Of a DNA stretch of 64,000 nucleotides, positions 35,635-49,714 are shown in pieces; positions within the stretch are counted from its first letter, which is position 1, and each line of letters opens with the position of its first letter. The stretch comes from Caprimulgus europaeus (Eukaryota; Chordata; Aves; Caprimulgiformes; Caprimulgidae). The stretch covers positions 30,148,578 through 30,212,577 of the forward strand of contig OU015533.1 of the NCBI GenBank assembly GCA_907165065.1, written 5' to 3'. Under the pieces are notes generated by a model. It searched no databases. It was not told where the DNA came from and worked only from the letters and a program-made list of their open reading frames with translations. The position numbers and the translations under genes are program-made.

Positions 35635-38600
35635 TCGAGCTGGCTTGAGCCCCAAGGAATAGCAATGTTATGTTGCTTCGTTTTGTGTATGGGCAGATAA
35701 CCCTTGCAAAAGTTGAACTTCATGGCCATGTGAGCACTAGAAGTCAAAAGCAGAAACTCTTGGCTGCCATCACTGGCAGGAAGTATCAACCATTATTATT
35801 TATGATGCCTTGTATGGTAGAAGCTATGTAGCAACAGCAAGCAAGCCCCTTCTGTGCTTGCCACTCGTTGCCTCAGAAAACTCCATTGAAATATCCAGAA
35901 TTGTGTAGACCTGTAGGATATCATGAGAGGCTTATCCTTTTTTACTATTTTTATGGAAGAAATTTATTTCCTTTTATTATAAATCGGTGTTTTTATTTCT
36001 ACAGTTTATTTGTCAGAAAAAAAGTACCATAAAATAGATCAGAGAAGAAAAAAGAAGGGAAGTTCCTAATCCTGAAAGGAAAATAATTTTAGTTTAAGAA
36101 AGGCCAGGCCATAAGCTAGTTATTTGTATTTTTCTATTCATATAGGCATGAAATTGTTATTCTATGGCACCCATTATACATCTTATATGGACCCCATTGG
36201 TTTGGAAAGTAAGACTATTGCCCTAAATATTAAGACTGGAGAACTCTGCTTAAGTTTAAGTTTGGAACTCTTTTAATTTGGTGGGTAGCTTAGCCATTGT
36301 GCAGCAGACTTGGAACCTTTTCAGTGACACCATCTGGGAGCTCCCTAAGAGTAAATGACAGGTTAACTGCTGAACTGAAATGGTATTACAACTGGAACTC
36401 TTGCAATAATTGTAGTGAAGTCAGACAAGTCTTCTAATTATGAATCCTGGTTTTTAGGGACTTCAAAGTTTGAGATACTTCTACCTTGAAAATGTTATGT
36501 TCTTCCATAGCAGACCTCAGCACAAAGGTGACTATATGGAAAATGTGAACAAAAATACTTCCATTGCATTTGTGGAGAGAGAGAGAGAGTGAATATCTTG
36601 CATAAAACAGAAATGACTGGAAGACTTTCAAGTAATTTACAGGAACATCATGTCCTCAGTTCCAGGGAAAGGGAAATATGAACTTGATGGTGATGAGGGC
36701 TATCCTAAGTGCTGACAGGTCAACAATATTTACAAGATTCCTTCTATATATAGTCCTTTGCTCCCTGTATAGGATTACTTCAGAACTGTTTCACCCCCAA
36801 ACACTGGCAATTTCTATACTTTTGTTAATAAGATTTTAATAATACAGGGACCCGATACATTCCAGATCGACTTCTCTTTGTGTTTCCAACTGGAATGACA
36901 TAGCAGGAAGCAGACTGCATGAGTGAAAGGGTACCCAGCTTGGCATATAGAGTTGTGCTGGTAATCTTGATTTAAATAGGAGTTGGTTAACTGACCGTAG
37001 AGAACAGCCACAAGTTTACATCTCTGGAAGTCTAAGGAGTCTGCCTTAAATACTGGTAACCACTCTTGGCTTATCAGTAATCATTGCTGTTTCTTGTGAG
37101 CCTGGGAGCTTGTGAAGTTTAGGAAGTGTATAGCTAGATCCTGGAAATTCTTTGCAGCAGGTTACTGTTTTCTTCCACACCTGTGCAAAGCCGAGCACAA
37201 GTGATGCCATACTTTGGGATCCTCAGTGACATGGATGTACAAATAAATAGTTGACAACAGATGATTTGCTTGCATTTGGAATTAGTAATTCAGACTGAGT
37301 GCCTGGGGTGTATGTGTGTCTGTGTGAAAATACAGGGCAGGCAGGACAGAAAGGTACTCACGCTACCTTTACTATTGTACCTGAATGATCTTGGGTATGA
37401 AGGTGTAGGCAAACTGAGCAAAGGTGTGTATTCAAACTTCTGATGCAAGGATGCATGAAGCTCACCTGTACTTTTTGTATGTAATAACATTTGGATTTTC
37501 CATCTGCTAATGTTCATAATTCATTTGAAGAAGTCCTTAACTGTGCTGTTGTCGAAAACTGTAGGGATTTTTTTAAGGAAAGGATATTGTTATAAGGCTG
37601 TGGTTAAAATCTTACTAAATACTAGTACATAAATGTTTATCTGGATGGAAAGAGAACTGAGAGTACAGCCTGTTTGTTCTCACTGGAAACCCACAAAAAT
37701 CCAGGGTCAAAATTTCGTTGCCTCAGGCCTACGTGCAACCACCAGACCTGCGCTAAGATGGAGGGTGGCCTGTGAACCCCTGTCTGCAGCAGCAGCCCTT
37801 GGGGACAACAGAGTTGTTTTGTACTCGTTATTTGCTGTCACTGGACCTGTGTAGTTGCTCCCTATCTCTGCTTACTGGAAAGGAGAAAGTCACTGTGGTT
37901 TTAGAATACCTTAAGGCAAATCAGCTTGCTTTTCCATGGTTAGAGTTTTCTGATGGTACGAAGCGAGCCGTTGGTAGCAGTGGACATCAGCCGCTGGGGC
38001 AGCTTCCAACAACGTGTCTGTGAGCTTCGGCAAGAACAAACCTGGTCCAGCCTCATGCACTCCTGGCTCCTTCTGTCAGTAAGGGTTTTATTATAGGTGG
38101 GTGCTTATGCTTATTAACCTTTAATCTGTGGACTCTTAGTGGTCTTTACAAGTGTGAAAAGGCCCTGCACATATACCTTTGCCCACAAGCAACGAAACAG
38201 AACACTGGGAAAGAGAAGTAAAGGAGTGAACCCTTTCAGATTTGTATTAGTTTGTAAACAGGGTAACAGGATGATGCTTGTTCTTCCCACACCCCCACCC
38301 CAGGAGTTAAATGTTTCTACATTTTGAGAAACCCTGTACTAGAGTTTGCTAGTATTTAAACAGGCCTTTCCAGCTGTGGGTGCTTTTCCAGGGATGTGAT
38401 ATTTTAAAACAGGTGCACATATGCCAGGAGGCACAGAGATTGGTATGACCAAGATCACCTTGCAGCTCAGAAGTGGAAGAAGGTTTCCTGGTGCTCGCCA
38501 CTAAAAGACCCCATTTCTCCAAGGAGGATCTGATAGTGCTTTGTCTCTTGATTGATTACTCAGTAGCCCTTTAATCTCTCCCCAGACTGGATAGTGGAAG

Positions 38601-41600
38601 AAATTCCTGTTCTCTGCCTGTTTCCACAAATAAACACAATTCCTTACCCTCAGTACGCCCTAAGCCCTGATGTGGAGGGACCATGAAGGGCAATTCAATC
38701 TATATTGTGTATCTGATTTCTGGTTTCTTGGAGGAGGCTACCCAAGCAGGGAACAGTTAGTGCCACTTACAGTTAATGCCAATTACAGTCGTGGCTTTTG
38801 TGTGAAGAACATTAGTCCAGTAAGAGCTGTCCTGGGACCACCAAGCTGTTTTACAGAAGCCAGTAAACAAGCCACCCAGTGGAAATCATTTTCAGTCTTG
38901 CAAGTGCAGCATCTTGCAAGAATCTTTGGAAAAACTCTTGCAAATGCAAACTTTCTTTGCACATTGAAACCAATAAATTCCTTTCAAGGCCTTGGTGATG
39001 TCTCCACCTTGAATATTTTTTCTTATAATGCACTTCTGTTTTTTCAGTGCTTTGACGTGATCTTCTAAATGTGATTAAATTGCGTATGCGCTTGAGGCTT
39101 TCATGAACAAAACAGATTTAAAGTGACTTTTCCTGTTAACATAAAGCTACATGTAACCAAGAGGCTGTGCCAAGAGTGTACTGTGTGAAAGCCTCTGTGC
39201 CAGGTAGGTTCACATTTCACCAGAGTAGCATTAATTTCTTTTCACTCCTCAGTTTACATTTCCAAACATATCAGTACGCAAGTAGCAGAGGATTAATTTT
39301 ACATCTTGTAAAGAGGTTGGCATTGTTCATGATAATGCACAGCCTTTGTTACAATTACAGCAAGTCATGGGAAGGTTCAGCTATTTTATTAGCTGACTGA
39401 AAACAACAAAGTCTAAAGTTTCATTAAAATCAGATGTAATACTTGCATTCCAAGATCAGTTGGAAACTAATAGGAATAATCTAAGCCATAATATCCCAAC
39501 TAAGGCTGAGCTGTGCTAATCACATTGGAGGTCATACTGCAGTGATTATGCATTAAAATATGTCGTATCGCAATCCCAGCCTCTGGGTGTAATCTCTGGG
39601 AGATGTGAAGAATTAAGGCAAGACAACGTGTGCTTTGCTTATGAAAGCATCTATGTGGGGCTCTGTCCTGCAACCAGGTACTAGGTTAAGGAGATGACTT
39701 GGGTATCTTGGTTGTGTTTTTCTCACAACTTAAGCTGTCACAGATGGCAGCTAGAGTGCACGACAGGTTGCCTGAAGATGCCCCAGCAGGTTGTGGGCTT
39801 CTTGGTTTGGAGGCTATGCAGAGCTGATGTAGGGATTCCCTCTCCAATTAATTTTTCAAGGAAATAGTTGTGGTGATGTCTAGAAGTGAAATACAGCATC
39901 CTGATGATTACTAATGGTCATATTTGACTTTTCATTTCTTCTTGCTCAAAGAAGCCAAGTTGGCAACTCCTCCCCCAGAAAATAAACAATAGAGTTTGAT
40001 CATAGGTACTAAATATTTAGAAGTCTGGAACTCAATAGCAGCTCCTGATGGTAAAGAAAGGGGATGGGGGATCTGTTATCCTGAAGAACAGCTGCAGTGC
40101 TCAGTGCTAAGCTCGTAGCTCCCCTTGCTGGACAGGGAGTCGTACCCTTCACACTGGCGTAGGCAGAAGGAGTACACAACAAAGGGTTATGATGGACTCT
40201 CCCAGCTGGATTTCTCTTGCATCAATTTCTACTAAACTGAGGCAAGAAATGTGGTTAGGGGTTAAGCCAAAAAATGTAAACAGACAACTTTTAACAGGTC
40301 CCTACATGTAACAGAAGAGAGAGTGAGCTCCAGTTTCCCCATCCCCATAGTCCAGGCAATAAAATCTTGTCCTGCTTTATTTTCCCTTTCAGATAGCTTG
40401 GCCTGTGGAAAGGCAAGACTTTAAAATAAAGGAAGCAGAAGGATTTGGTTTGTTCCTTATATTAAAAAAAAACCCAAACAACCCAGCCTGAAAGGCAAGG
40501 CTATAATTGTGAAATTAATAAAATAATTGCACATAATGTAAAAAAAAAAATAATGGAGCCCTCTAAATGTTTTGGGGTTTTTAAAAATATTTTTTTAAGT
40601 TTAGTAGCTAACACAGTGAAGGAAATAAGCCCTTGTTAGAGAGTGGAGAACCATGTTTGTCAAGTTCTAAAAGCTCTCATCCTGCATGTTCTGAGGAAAT
40701 CCCAGGAAGCAGGGAAATTAGATCACCATAAGATGTTTAAAATTAAAGGCCATTCTGATAGGAAACACAATAGCCACAGCAACAACACAACAACACTTCA
40801 AACACAACAAAAATCAAGAAATTAATGACCAGGTTTTAGCTGTCCCTCTTAAAAGATGTGATTGAAGGGTTTGGCCTTATGTCTGTTTTCTATCCGTAAG
40901 CCTCAAATGCTGCAGCAAGAGAGGGTAATACAATTCACAATCCATTGGCTTTATCTAGAATTAGATTGAGAGCTCAGTGGAAAATCTTTTTTTGAGAGAA
41001 AAAATTCCCAGAGACTGCAGCAGATGCAAAATCACTTGAGATCTTTCTTCCCAAAATTAGGAGCTGGAACCTTGCCTTTTCATTAGCTCCTGCAAGTAAA
41101 AACTCTGCAGGGAAGTGGAATGAAACACAATAGAACAAGCTGTGTCTGAACTTCAACTGGACAATCCACCCACCTTTGCATAGGCATGAAGGAGGCTGCA
41201 TGTGAAGAGGAGAGAGTACAGACAAAAGCAGTCTTGCCAGTGGTAGCAAATAGTTTGCAGTGCAAGAAGTGAGAGTTCAGCTTGAGGAGCTTGAGAGACT
41301 TTTCAGTGAAGGAACAACATTTTTATGAGCTGCTAAACAGGAGATTTCTTAAACTGCAGAAGTCTGAATCCCAGGGGAACTTTCATGTGCTGGTGGAAAA
41401 GTGATTTGTCAGAAAGTGGGCCTGTGGTAGAGGCCCCTACATAGTGAAGGAGGCATGGCTGGGTTAGAAGAGCTGAGAAAATAAAAATGATGCAATGATG
41501 TAACCTGTGTTTTGATTCAAGAACCCTCTCATGGAATGAGCTGAAGTATTTAAACTTCACAAAGCATTACAGCCTTTGTTGTGTCTTGATACCTTTCATC

Positions 41601-42689
41601 ACACAAAATTATATTCAGCCCAAAACTGAAACATTAAATCAGCGGATGTGAAATGAAAAATAAGAAGCAGAAAACATGACTTTTGAGTAAATGAAGTGGC
41701 TGTAAAAACTGGGGTGATAATGTATAAAATTATCAAAACTCTCTTTGCAACTTTTGCAGCGCTTTCTCAGCCACAAATCTGCTTTTCCACATAAGACAGT
41801 AACTGTGTTTCTTTGTGGAGCTATCATTAAGTACAGCAGAAAGCCAAGTTAATATCAAAGCTTTGAATGCAAACTATTAGTGTCTTATTTCTTCCTTCCT
41901 TCCTTTGGAAAAAAATGAGATGTTTATTTTAATTATGCATTTTTAACAGATTCAGATTACAAAATAATATGTTCTACACACATATAAAAATGAAGATACT
42001 GATAATTTCTTTCAATAAAATCTTTCTAAAAGATTTGTTCTTTCCTGCAGATTGTGTATATGAGACCTCAGGAAAGGTGAAGCATATTTCCAGCATACAG
42101 ATGGCAGTCTGCTTTCTAATTCCGCTTTGTCTGACTGGCCTGGCAGAACTTTCTTACTGACCAGTATTGACTAGATCATGCATGAAAGCTTACTAATGCA
42201 CAGTGCTGAAGGGATGGTACTTGCCTGAGAACAAATATTACAACTGTGCATCCGAGGTGTGTTTCAGTCTTTGCAATTTTGGAGCACTGTTAAGTTTCTT
42301 CATAATTAGATTGTTGCGAGTAGCATGGTTGATGAAATGTGATCATCACAACTCCATCTAGGACTGAGGTTGCGTTACAAGAAATTGAGTTATGTCTACA
42401 TGGCACAATGCAGCGTTGTGTATCTATAGCAAGCTAGCTCTGAGGACCAGAAGCATAACCTTGTGAGCTGCAAATATACCCCGTGTTGTGCAGGCTGGTG
42501 GCAAGGCGGCCGCAGGCAGGCGTACTGAGAAGCCTGTGTAGCTGTGACCTCCCTCCTCCTACTCTGTTGACCTGCACTATTTACTTCATTGTTTGCAGTC
42601 AGATAAAATGGCAGATATAGGTATGTTGTTTCCACACTAAATGGAAACTCTAATGCTGGGGATGTACTGGAAGGAGTTTGACAAGAAGG
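35635..42689. other. Non-coding unique sequence, no gene seen
   Basis: About 7 kb with no supportable gene. A (GA)n run lies at 36575-36589 and an A/C-rich tract at 40462-40480. A slightly more CpG-containing stretch at about 37700-38030 produces overlapping short frames with no recognisable product. The interval 39280-39640 is repeat-free and reads like conserved non-coding DNA (see findings). A (CTTC)n run lies at about 41889-41906. A small GC spike with an 8-bp gcggccgc site lies at 42506-42513. Confidence 0.5.
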
Positions 42690-42830
42690 TTGTATGATAT
42701 AGTGCTCAGGAAGAGGATTCTCTGGATGCTTGGCCTATGTCCCTCAAGCTTACTGTGTGTAACTCTGGCCTCTAGGAACTGGCCTGCCAATGGCTGTTTC
42801 CTTACCTGTTAAACCAGCTGCAAAGTTCAG
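42690..42830 (+). repeat. Possible MIR-like SINE remnant
   Basis: The blocks gatatagtgctcaggaagag, actgtgtgtaactctggcct and ctgtttccttacctgttaaa occur in the order expected of a MIR-type SINE ('tagtggttaagagc', 'gctgtgtgaccttgggca', 'cagtttccccacctgtaaaa'). The tRNA-like head is too eroded for box A and box B to be assigned. Three blocks in order make the call plausible but not certain. Confidence 0.4.
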
Positions 42831-45800
42831 TAAATTATGATGTTCTTCAAACAGTGCCTGCTTCTGTCTTATCTTTAGGAATCACATAAGTTTAAATCTC
42901 TTTCCTTTATCTTTTGTTAATATACTGCTCTGAAAAATCTATCTGCTTTATTTAGTTATCCATGTGCAGCTTCAGCCAGTTACACAATGGACTGCCTTGA
43001 GAGAGTAACCATTTGAGGGTTGGGCTTTTTTTACGTGTCAGCTCTCATATGGAATATTTTAGAAGAGGATTAATCACTTCCCAGTTTTGTTGAACCTGAA
43101 ACAAGACTTTCTAACTAAAATGCACATAACTTAATTTTCCTGTGGCTGACTATAAAAACCACCAAGAAATCGTGCCATCCACTGAGGATACTTTAATTTA
43201 GTTTTAGGGAGAATGAGACTCAGTTTGGCACAGAGTCACGGGGTAGTGGAAATATTCATACAAAAATAATAGGCATTTTTTTCTGTACCCTGTACCCGTT
43301 ATGCGGTAAGCTTGTTTTCATTTGCCGAAGCATGGACTCTCTTGCAGGGGTCTCCTTGTTCTGTGGGAAGGCAGAATCGGTTGGCAACAATCAGAATCTT
43401 GCTTTTTCAGTTTCATGTTGTCTGTAAGGGGAGCAAAGGCAACAACATAGATGCAGCACTGGAGTGAAGTAAGTTATTTGATTACAAAAATTAGGTATAG
43501 AAAAGGGAAAATCATTGTCTGCATTTAAGAGTAGAACATGCATGACATGTCTGAATGCTCTGGAGAAAAGGATGTTTTTCCACGGATCAGTTGCTGGAGC
43601 CTGTTTTATTGCATGTCCACTGCAGTCGTTATCAGTAAATGAGGAAACTTAGAGCTCTCTTGAATATGCCATTAGTTGCTGTGATCCATCTCCAGTGCAG
43701 CTGATTTACCCTGCACCTCTTCCATGGAGGTGCGTGAGCACACATGCGACGTTGCACACACCAGGAGGCAGATTAGCAAGTTGACTCCTCACATTTTTGC
43801 GTAGTTAAGGGGTTTTTTTTGCAGGGATTCAGTGAAGAGCCTTTTCTAAGGTGTATACCTATGGGCAAAGCACAGTTAGTACCACACTGAAACCCACTGT
43901 TCCATGTACGTTGCACATAGTGTCATGGAGCAGAAGGAAGGCTGCAAAGCCAGCTAAGTCTGAGGTTGGAGCCAAATTCCAGACTCTGTACTCAAAGTGT
44001 ATTTGCTAGTACTGTCTAATACAATGACTTCTTCTTTGTTACATAAACTAATATGTCAGATACAGTAATCAGCCCAACAGGAGATGGCACTGTCTTGTGT
44101 TAGAAAAGAATTCACCTTCTTTCTAAAGAGGAATTAGAAATCTGCTCTTGTTAAGAGCAGGTAGGCTTATCTGTTTGAGCTCCTCTTGTCCCACTGGTCT
44201 TGGGATGCAACGAGGAGGAACATATTCGTAGCATTGAAACAATCTCTCACTGCTGAAATGCTCAAACCATTGACAGCTCTCAGACAGCAAATTCTTCACC
44301 AGTAAAGGACCAAGAAGCTTCTAAGAGTAGAGCTGGTCAACAGTTTCCTGTCAGAAGGTTTTTAAAACTAGCATGGTCTGTTTTTTCTTAACAAGAATTT
44401 TCAGTTTGTTAAATGTCTCTGTTTTTTAACAAAGACATGATTTTAAGGAGAAGAAAAGAATCATTTTTTTTCTAAAACAGTGAGTACATAATATCAAAAC
44501 ATTTTCACAGCAAAAAAGGGAAAAGAAATTGGGGGGTTCGATTTTCACTAAAAAATAGCAGTGAAAATCATGGGAAACTGATTCTTCAAGTAACATGGAA
44601 GATATTTTCTGTATTTGAGCTTTTCCTGTTACTCTGTGCTGTGAGCAAGTCTTTCTATCGTAATAAAAAACAGCCACATGTATGGTAATCAAAGTGCCTT
44701 ACAAGCAAATAATAAATAGTTTGTATATCTGGATGGTATCCCATTCACAAAACAGCATTTTAAAAATGAAACTTTAATTGAACATTTTTCCGTAATGTAC
44801 CTGTTTCCATAAAACCCCCCAAAACACATCAGTCAGTTTCCGTTTCTTAAACTGCTGGGACATTTGTGGTTTAGTGTTAATATCTTTATGGACATAGAAT
44901 TCTGACTCAAGTAAAATATCAAGTTAAAGGATTTATGCATTTAGTGTGGTGTCAAGTGCAAATGTTGGCATTTAAACTTAGCATTTTCCAGACTGCCTGC
45001 CAAACCTGTGTTTAGGATGTCTGGTTGTAGTGACATAAATGGCCGGGGTTTTCCTACTCTTCTGTTGTCACAGGTTGCCTTCCATGACTCTTCAGCTTGT
45101 TATGTCAGTGCGAACATTACTTTTTATAATTTGAATATTTGAAATAATTTCCTGTTTTCTACAAGTTGGAATGTAGATATCTGCAATAGATGGGTTCACA
45201 GTATAATGTATATGGTGTGGTTCTGAGTCTCACAAGATTTATGCTTCATTTGAAATGCTTCAAGAAACTTAAACCATTCTAAAATGTTTCAGATAGGCCA
45301 CCACAAAACTGAAACACTAAAATCACTTCATACATTTTCCACGTAAAACTTTGCCTTGATCTACTACGACTTACCTTTGAGAAATCCAGCTTAACAAAAA
45401 GATTAAAGCTGTGCTCATTACCCAATGCAGTAAGCACCGTGACAGCCAGAGTGTACATTCCAAACATAAATTAACTCCTACTGCAGGATAATAATGGTTA
45501 AAACAGGGACAGTTAAAGAGAGCACATCATGAGAAGTGAGCCCAAAACACGCAGACATGTTGAGAACTGTATGGATGGATGGATGAAGTGTCATTCCTCA
45601 TGGGTGTTCCATCAGCGATGAGGACTTTGCTAGCTTTCACAGTGGTGGTCCCTTTCCAGAAGTCCTGGATGTGGAGAGGAGGACTGTCTGGTGAATGTGT
45701 GCATAGTGATCACTGCATCAGTATCAACTCAAACTCCTGCTTTTCATATATTGGATATTCAGGGATGATAGCACCTTCAAACAGTCCAAATAGATCATGA

Positions 45801-48716
45801 TTCTAAAATAAGATGCATTTCTAGATCTTCTCTTTCCTGGAACAATGCAGTGCATTTTCAGTGGTTATGTGGCCTCCATACTTACTTAGTCCCATCTATC
45901 TTCTGACTTTACATAGATTATTTGAGGTGCAGATATACATGTGAAAGTATGGTAAATATTGTTTTTAATTACGTGAAAAATTGTACTTCTACATAGAAAT
46001 AAGACATACCTCATGCTTGCTATGTTTCTGCCTAAGTCCCTGGACAGGATTGACTCTGTTTCAAGGATGCAATAGCTGATATTTGGAAAAAAATTGTTAT
46101 AGCAATTTTAATACCCAAGGATCTCAGCGCAATATGTGAATGAAAATATACAGCACTTTTTGCTTGTTCACTGCACTTTTTCCAAAGTGCCATAAGAGCT
46201 GTTCTTTTGAGAAGTATAACATCAGTGTTATTATAGATAGAAACCAATATTTTAAAAGAGGTTTATTTGTCTTGTTATATGATATGTAATGAACATAATT
46301 CTCAATGTAGAGCCTTTGTTTGTGGCTTCCTTTCTGTGTTAAGACAAAATCCTTTAATTTCTAATCACATTGCAAAGATAAGCAGGAATCACCTAAAGGG
46401 TGATGATTACAGCGACTGTAAAGAGGTGGAAGCATCTCTGCCATGTTCTCTGCTGCAATAGCAGAATCATGAGTTTACTCATCAGATTCCTTCTGCAATT
46501 GGTTCCTCAGGGAGATGAGTGTGGTCACCTCCCACGTTTGCTAGTTCTGACACATCTGCTTTGAGAGTGGCAAATTGAAACATCTGCATGGAGTGGAGAC
46601 CACTGTCACCAGGGCACATGGCCTACATGTGAAGCTGTGGTCTTCCTGGGATCTCAGAACATTCTTCACAGGGCACTAGCATAGGCCAACCCTCTTTAGG
46701 ACTGATGCAACCAGGAGTTTCCAGTCCCTGCCAGACAGTTAAAAGGCTACAGAAAAATAAACACTTCTGTGGGTTCCTGGAAAGTTTTCTGCATTGCCTC
46801 TAGCTGGTCTGACAGACCTCCAATCACTCCCTGGGAGGAATGCAACGTTCTCCTAGCCTGTAGTCTGCCTCTGGGTCTGTAAACTCGTGCTAGAGCCATT
46901 AGCTGAATATGAGGCCTCTGGAAAGTGCCAAAAACCATAATTAAAAAAAACCAACCCTTTGTGGCAGATACTGCAGCCTCCTGCGGGAAGGCATGGGACA
47001 CTTGTGATGCCAATTCAGGGATACAAAAGTACTTTAACACCTAGAAAACATCGCTGTCTATTCCTTGCTGGAAATGTGTTTAACATCAAATTAAACGTTC
47101 ATGACAGTTCACCACAAGTTATTATATGTTATTTGCTGCCACTGCCACATTGCAAAAGCCTCACTGGTGGCAGAGTAACATGAATTCATAGATCTGATGC
47201 AGAGTCTTTCAGAATAAAGACATGCAAAGACCTATAGCTTTAATTTACTTCACTCCTGTCATTCTCTTAAACAAGAGAATGATATGTGAGACAAATTAAT
47301 CCATCATCCCTCATCAAATCATTTCTTGCTGCTCAGCTGTGGAATTTTAGGATATTAAGAAGCTTGTGAGACAGGGGTGTTGATTGCCAAGTCAGCGGAA
47401 ACTTAGAAGTCTGTGTCAAAACTAAGCTTGTTTGACATGCGGGACCAAAATATTTGCAGTCGTACAATGATGAGGAGGCTTTGGCTGTTATTTTTTGTTT
47501 GCTTTTTAGTAGTTCTGGGATAGCAGTTGATGTTCTGTTTTGCAAAGCTCTAATATTAGAGAACTCTTTGATGTGGAGGGGAAACTGCACTATTTCTTGG
47601 GCTGAAAGACTAGAGGTTGTTGCTTCATGATGAACAAAAAGTAATGCAAACTGTAGCAACAGACTGCAGGGATGGAGGTCTCAGACATGCACAGTTCACA
47701 GAGGAGCATGTGCTGCTTTGAACTGTAGATATGAGGCTGCTTGTTATCGTATGTGCACTGCACGTCTGTGACTCACACATTCCCATGTCTGCACAGCTCT
47801 CCTCTGGTAGGTGGAAGCTGGGGCTCGCTGAAGTACCTATCAGTTCCTTTATTAGATTGTCTAGCCTGTAGGTTTTTAATAAGCAGCGTGCACATCTTTT
47901 TCCATATGCTAAGCCATGAGGATTCTTAGTGACTGACATGTCACCAGGAAGGCTTGCAGCTAGTCTGGTGGTGGCACAAGAAGCTCTGATCTTGGAAATT
48001 TTGGCCTGCTTTGTTCAATTTTAAAATGAATGCTTCTTATTCATTGTAAACTATTAAGAAATTATCTGTCATAGTAACTACTACTGTATGTGTGCTAGCA
48101 CTACCTGTAACAGGAATACAGACCTGACACTTATTCCACATGACTTGTGTGTTCCCAGGGTAAGATGTTCTGGGAAAGGGAAATGAGTGGTGTAAATTGT
48201 TATACTGCCTGTTTTCATTGTTTCAAAAAATGTTATCTTTAGATATGTGATTAGTGGGATTGTGCTGCTTTTTTTATATTCTGCAGCAACCTCCCCTCCT
48301 TCCCACCTCATAGCAAGCCTTTTCTTGGTGAGAGACTTGCGTGTGGAAATAGGCAAATCTATTCACAGCATTGGTTCCCGTTGGCAGCAGTCAGCTGTCA
48401 GTCCAGGGAAGCTACAGCCTCCGGCAGGGCTCTGGTTGATGGCACTAGAAACAGAGGATCCTGCGTACGGTCTTTCAAATGTGAGTCATAGATCCATGGA
48501 TTCCTGGGATTGAGCCCTGTGCTGTTCTGGAGAGGGGTAAATCCCATCCCTGCTGGCATCAAACTGATTAAAACTCCACAACATAATGTGGCAGAGGGGT
48601 CCCCAGAAATGGTATTTCAGCCACCAGAAAATATCTGGTCTTAAATAGGCACTTTGGTTAGTTTGAATAAAGATAACAAGTCTTTCTGGCTTAAGTGCTT
48701 CCGGTCACTTAAACAG
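42831..48716. other. Non-coding unique sequence, no gene seen
   Basis: Nearly 6 kb of non-coding sequence. A (TGGA)n run lies at 45571-45585 and an A-run followed by accaaccc at 46940-46957. Frames of up to about 108 codons (for example 47333-47659 and 47625-47939, both -) overlap others on the opposite strand, end without splice-like context and have no recognisable domain. Confidence 0.5.
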
Positions 48717-48990
48717 AAGAAAAGCTTTGTAGTTAAGTTGCTGAGCTAGGATTCAGAAGATCTGTGTTCATTTTGTTCCACTGCAGAATTCCTAGGTGAC
48801 CCAGTCCAATTCTTTAATCTCTGTTCCCATCTAAAAAGGCACAGTGATAACACTCTTTTTATTTATCTTGAGTTTTTCAAATCTGAGGTTTGACAGCAGG
48901 GATTGCCTCTTCCCGCAGGGGTACAAGGTTTTCAGTGGGAGGGAACCTCATTTCAGCTGGGCCTTGCAGTCTTCTTTTGTTGTTACCTGT
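48717..48990 (+). repeat. MIR-like (CORE-type) SINE, nearly full length
   Basis: The best SINE in the window. A tRNA-like head (agctttgtagttaagttgct, then tgagctaggattcagaag and atctgtgttcattttgttcc, a decayed box B) is followed by ctgcagaattcctaggtgac, aattctttaatctctgttcc and catctaaaaaggcacagtga, the central core of MIR-type SINEs. The 3' part keeps the order of the long-tailed reptile/bird forms: 'ttatcttgagtttttcaaat', 'gcagggattgcctcttcc', 'ggggtacaaggttttcag' and 'cctcatttcagctgggccttg'. So head, core and tail are all traceable over about 270 bp. The elements are RNA polymerase III-derived and long extinct; this copy is old but unusually complete. Confidence 0.68.
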
Positions 48991-49685
48991 GAAACACAAC
49001 TGTCCTATTATTTAAGTTTAAGATTAAAGGAAAAAGTTACATTCTGACTCCAAGGCTTTTCATGTTGCCAAGGGATTTCTTACACCTCCTAGGAACCTGT
49101 ATTGTTACAGAGGCAAAGACTGAGGATCTGGAACTGCCAAATGGGGAAAGGAGGAGAATGGACTCTTGTATTGAAACAAATCCCACCAGTGCTCATCTTG
49201 TCTGTGGGAGAAGCAGGGAACTGCTGTGCGCTCCAGAGCAGGTGGGTTACTGAAATTGGTGCACAAAGAGCAAAGTTACTGCTGGGACACAAGCTGGCTT
49301 CCTTTCCTGTTTGAGGTGATAAAAGCAGCTGTGATTTGAGAGTCGCTGTGTGGCTTTTGAATGAATACAAGGGGGCAGACATTTCCACTTATTTCTGAAA
49401 TGAGATGCAATCATATCTGTGAATCACACAGTGGCAAATCACAATAATCTGCTTTATAATGCCTCATGCTGCCTCACTACCAAACTGCAATGTACTGCAG
49501 CAGTCAAAAACCCTCCTCACTGACCTGGGCTGTATCTGCCTAAGGCAGAGTGCCATAGTGAAGCAGTAAGATACAAAAAGAAGTGCATTCTCTCACAGCA
49601 AAGGCCAGTCTTAACGGGAGTCAAATCTCACTAATCTGGGACTAGCATCATTTTAGTCAGATTGCATGATTGCAGGTTGTGAATA

Positions 49686-49714
49686 GTTATTATTATTGTT
49701 GTTCTTCTTCTTCT
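49686..49714. repeat. Compound trinucleotide repeat
   Basis: gttattattattgttgttc followed by ttcttcttct: TTA units, then TTG, then TTC units, all in the same three-base phase. Such phase-preserving change of unit is what point mutation within one original trinucleotide run would leave. Confidence 0.8.

Noticed and set aside
46560..47040. Possible exon or LTR in a slightly GC-richer stretch with a 97-codon minus frame
   Set aside because: No terminal repeats, no primer-binding or polyadenylation arrangement of an LTR, and no recognisable protein.
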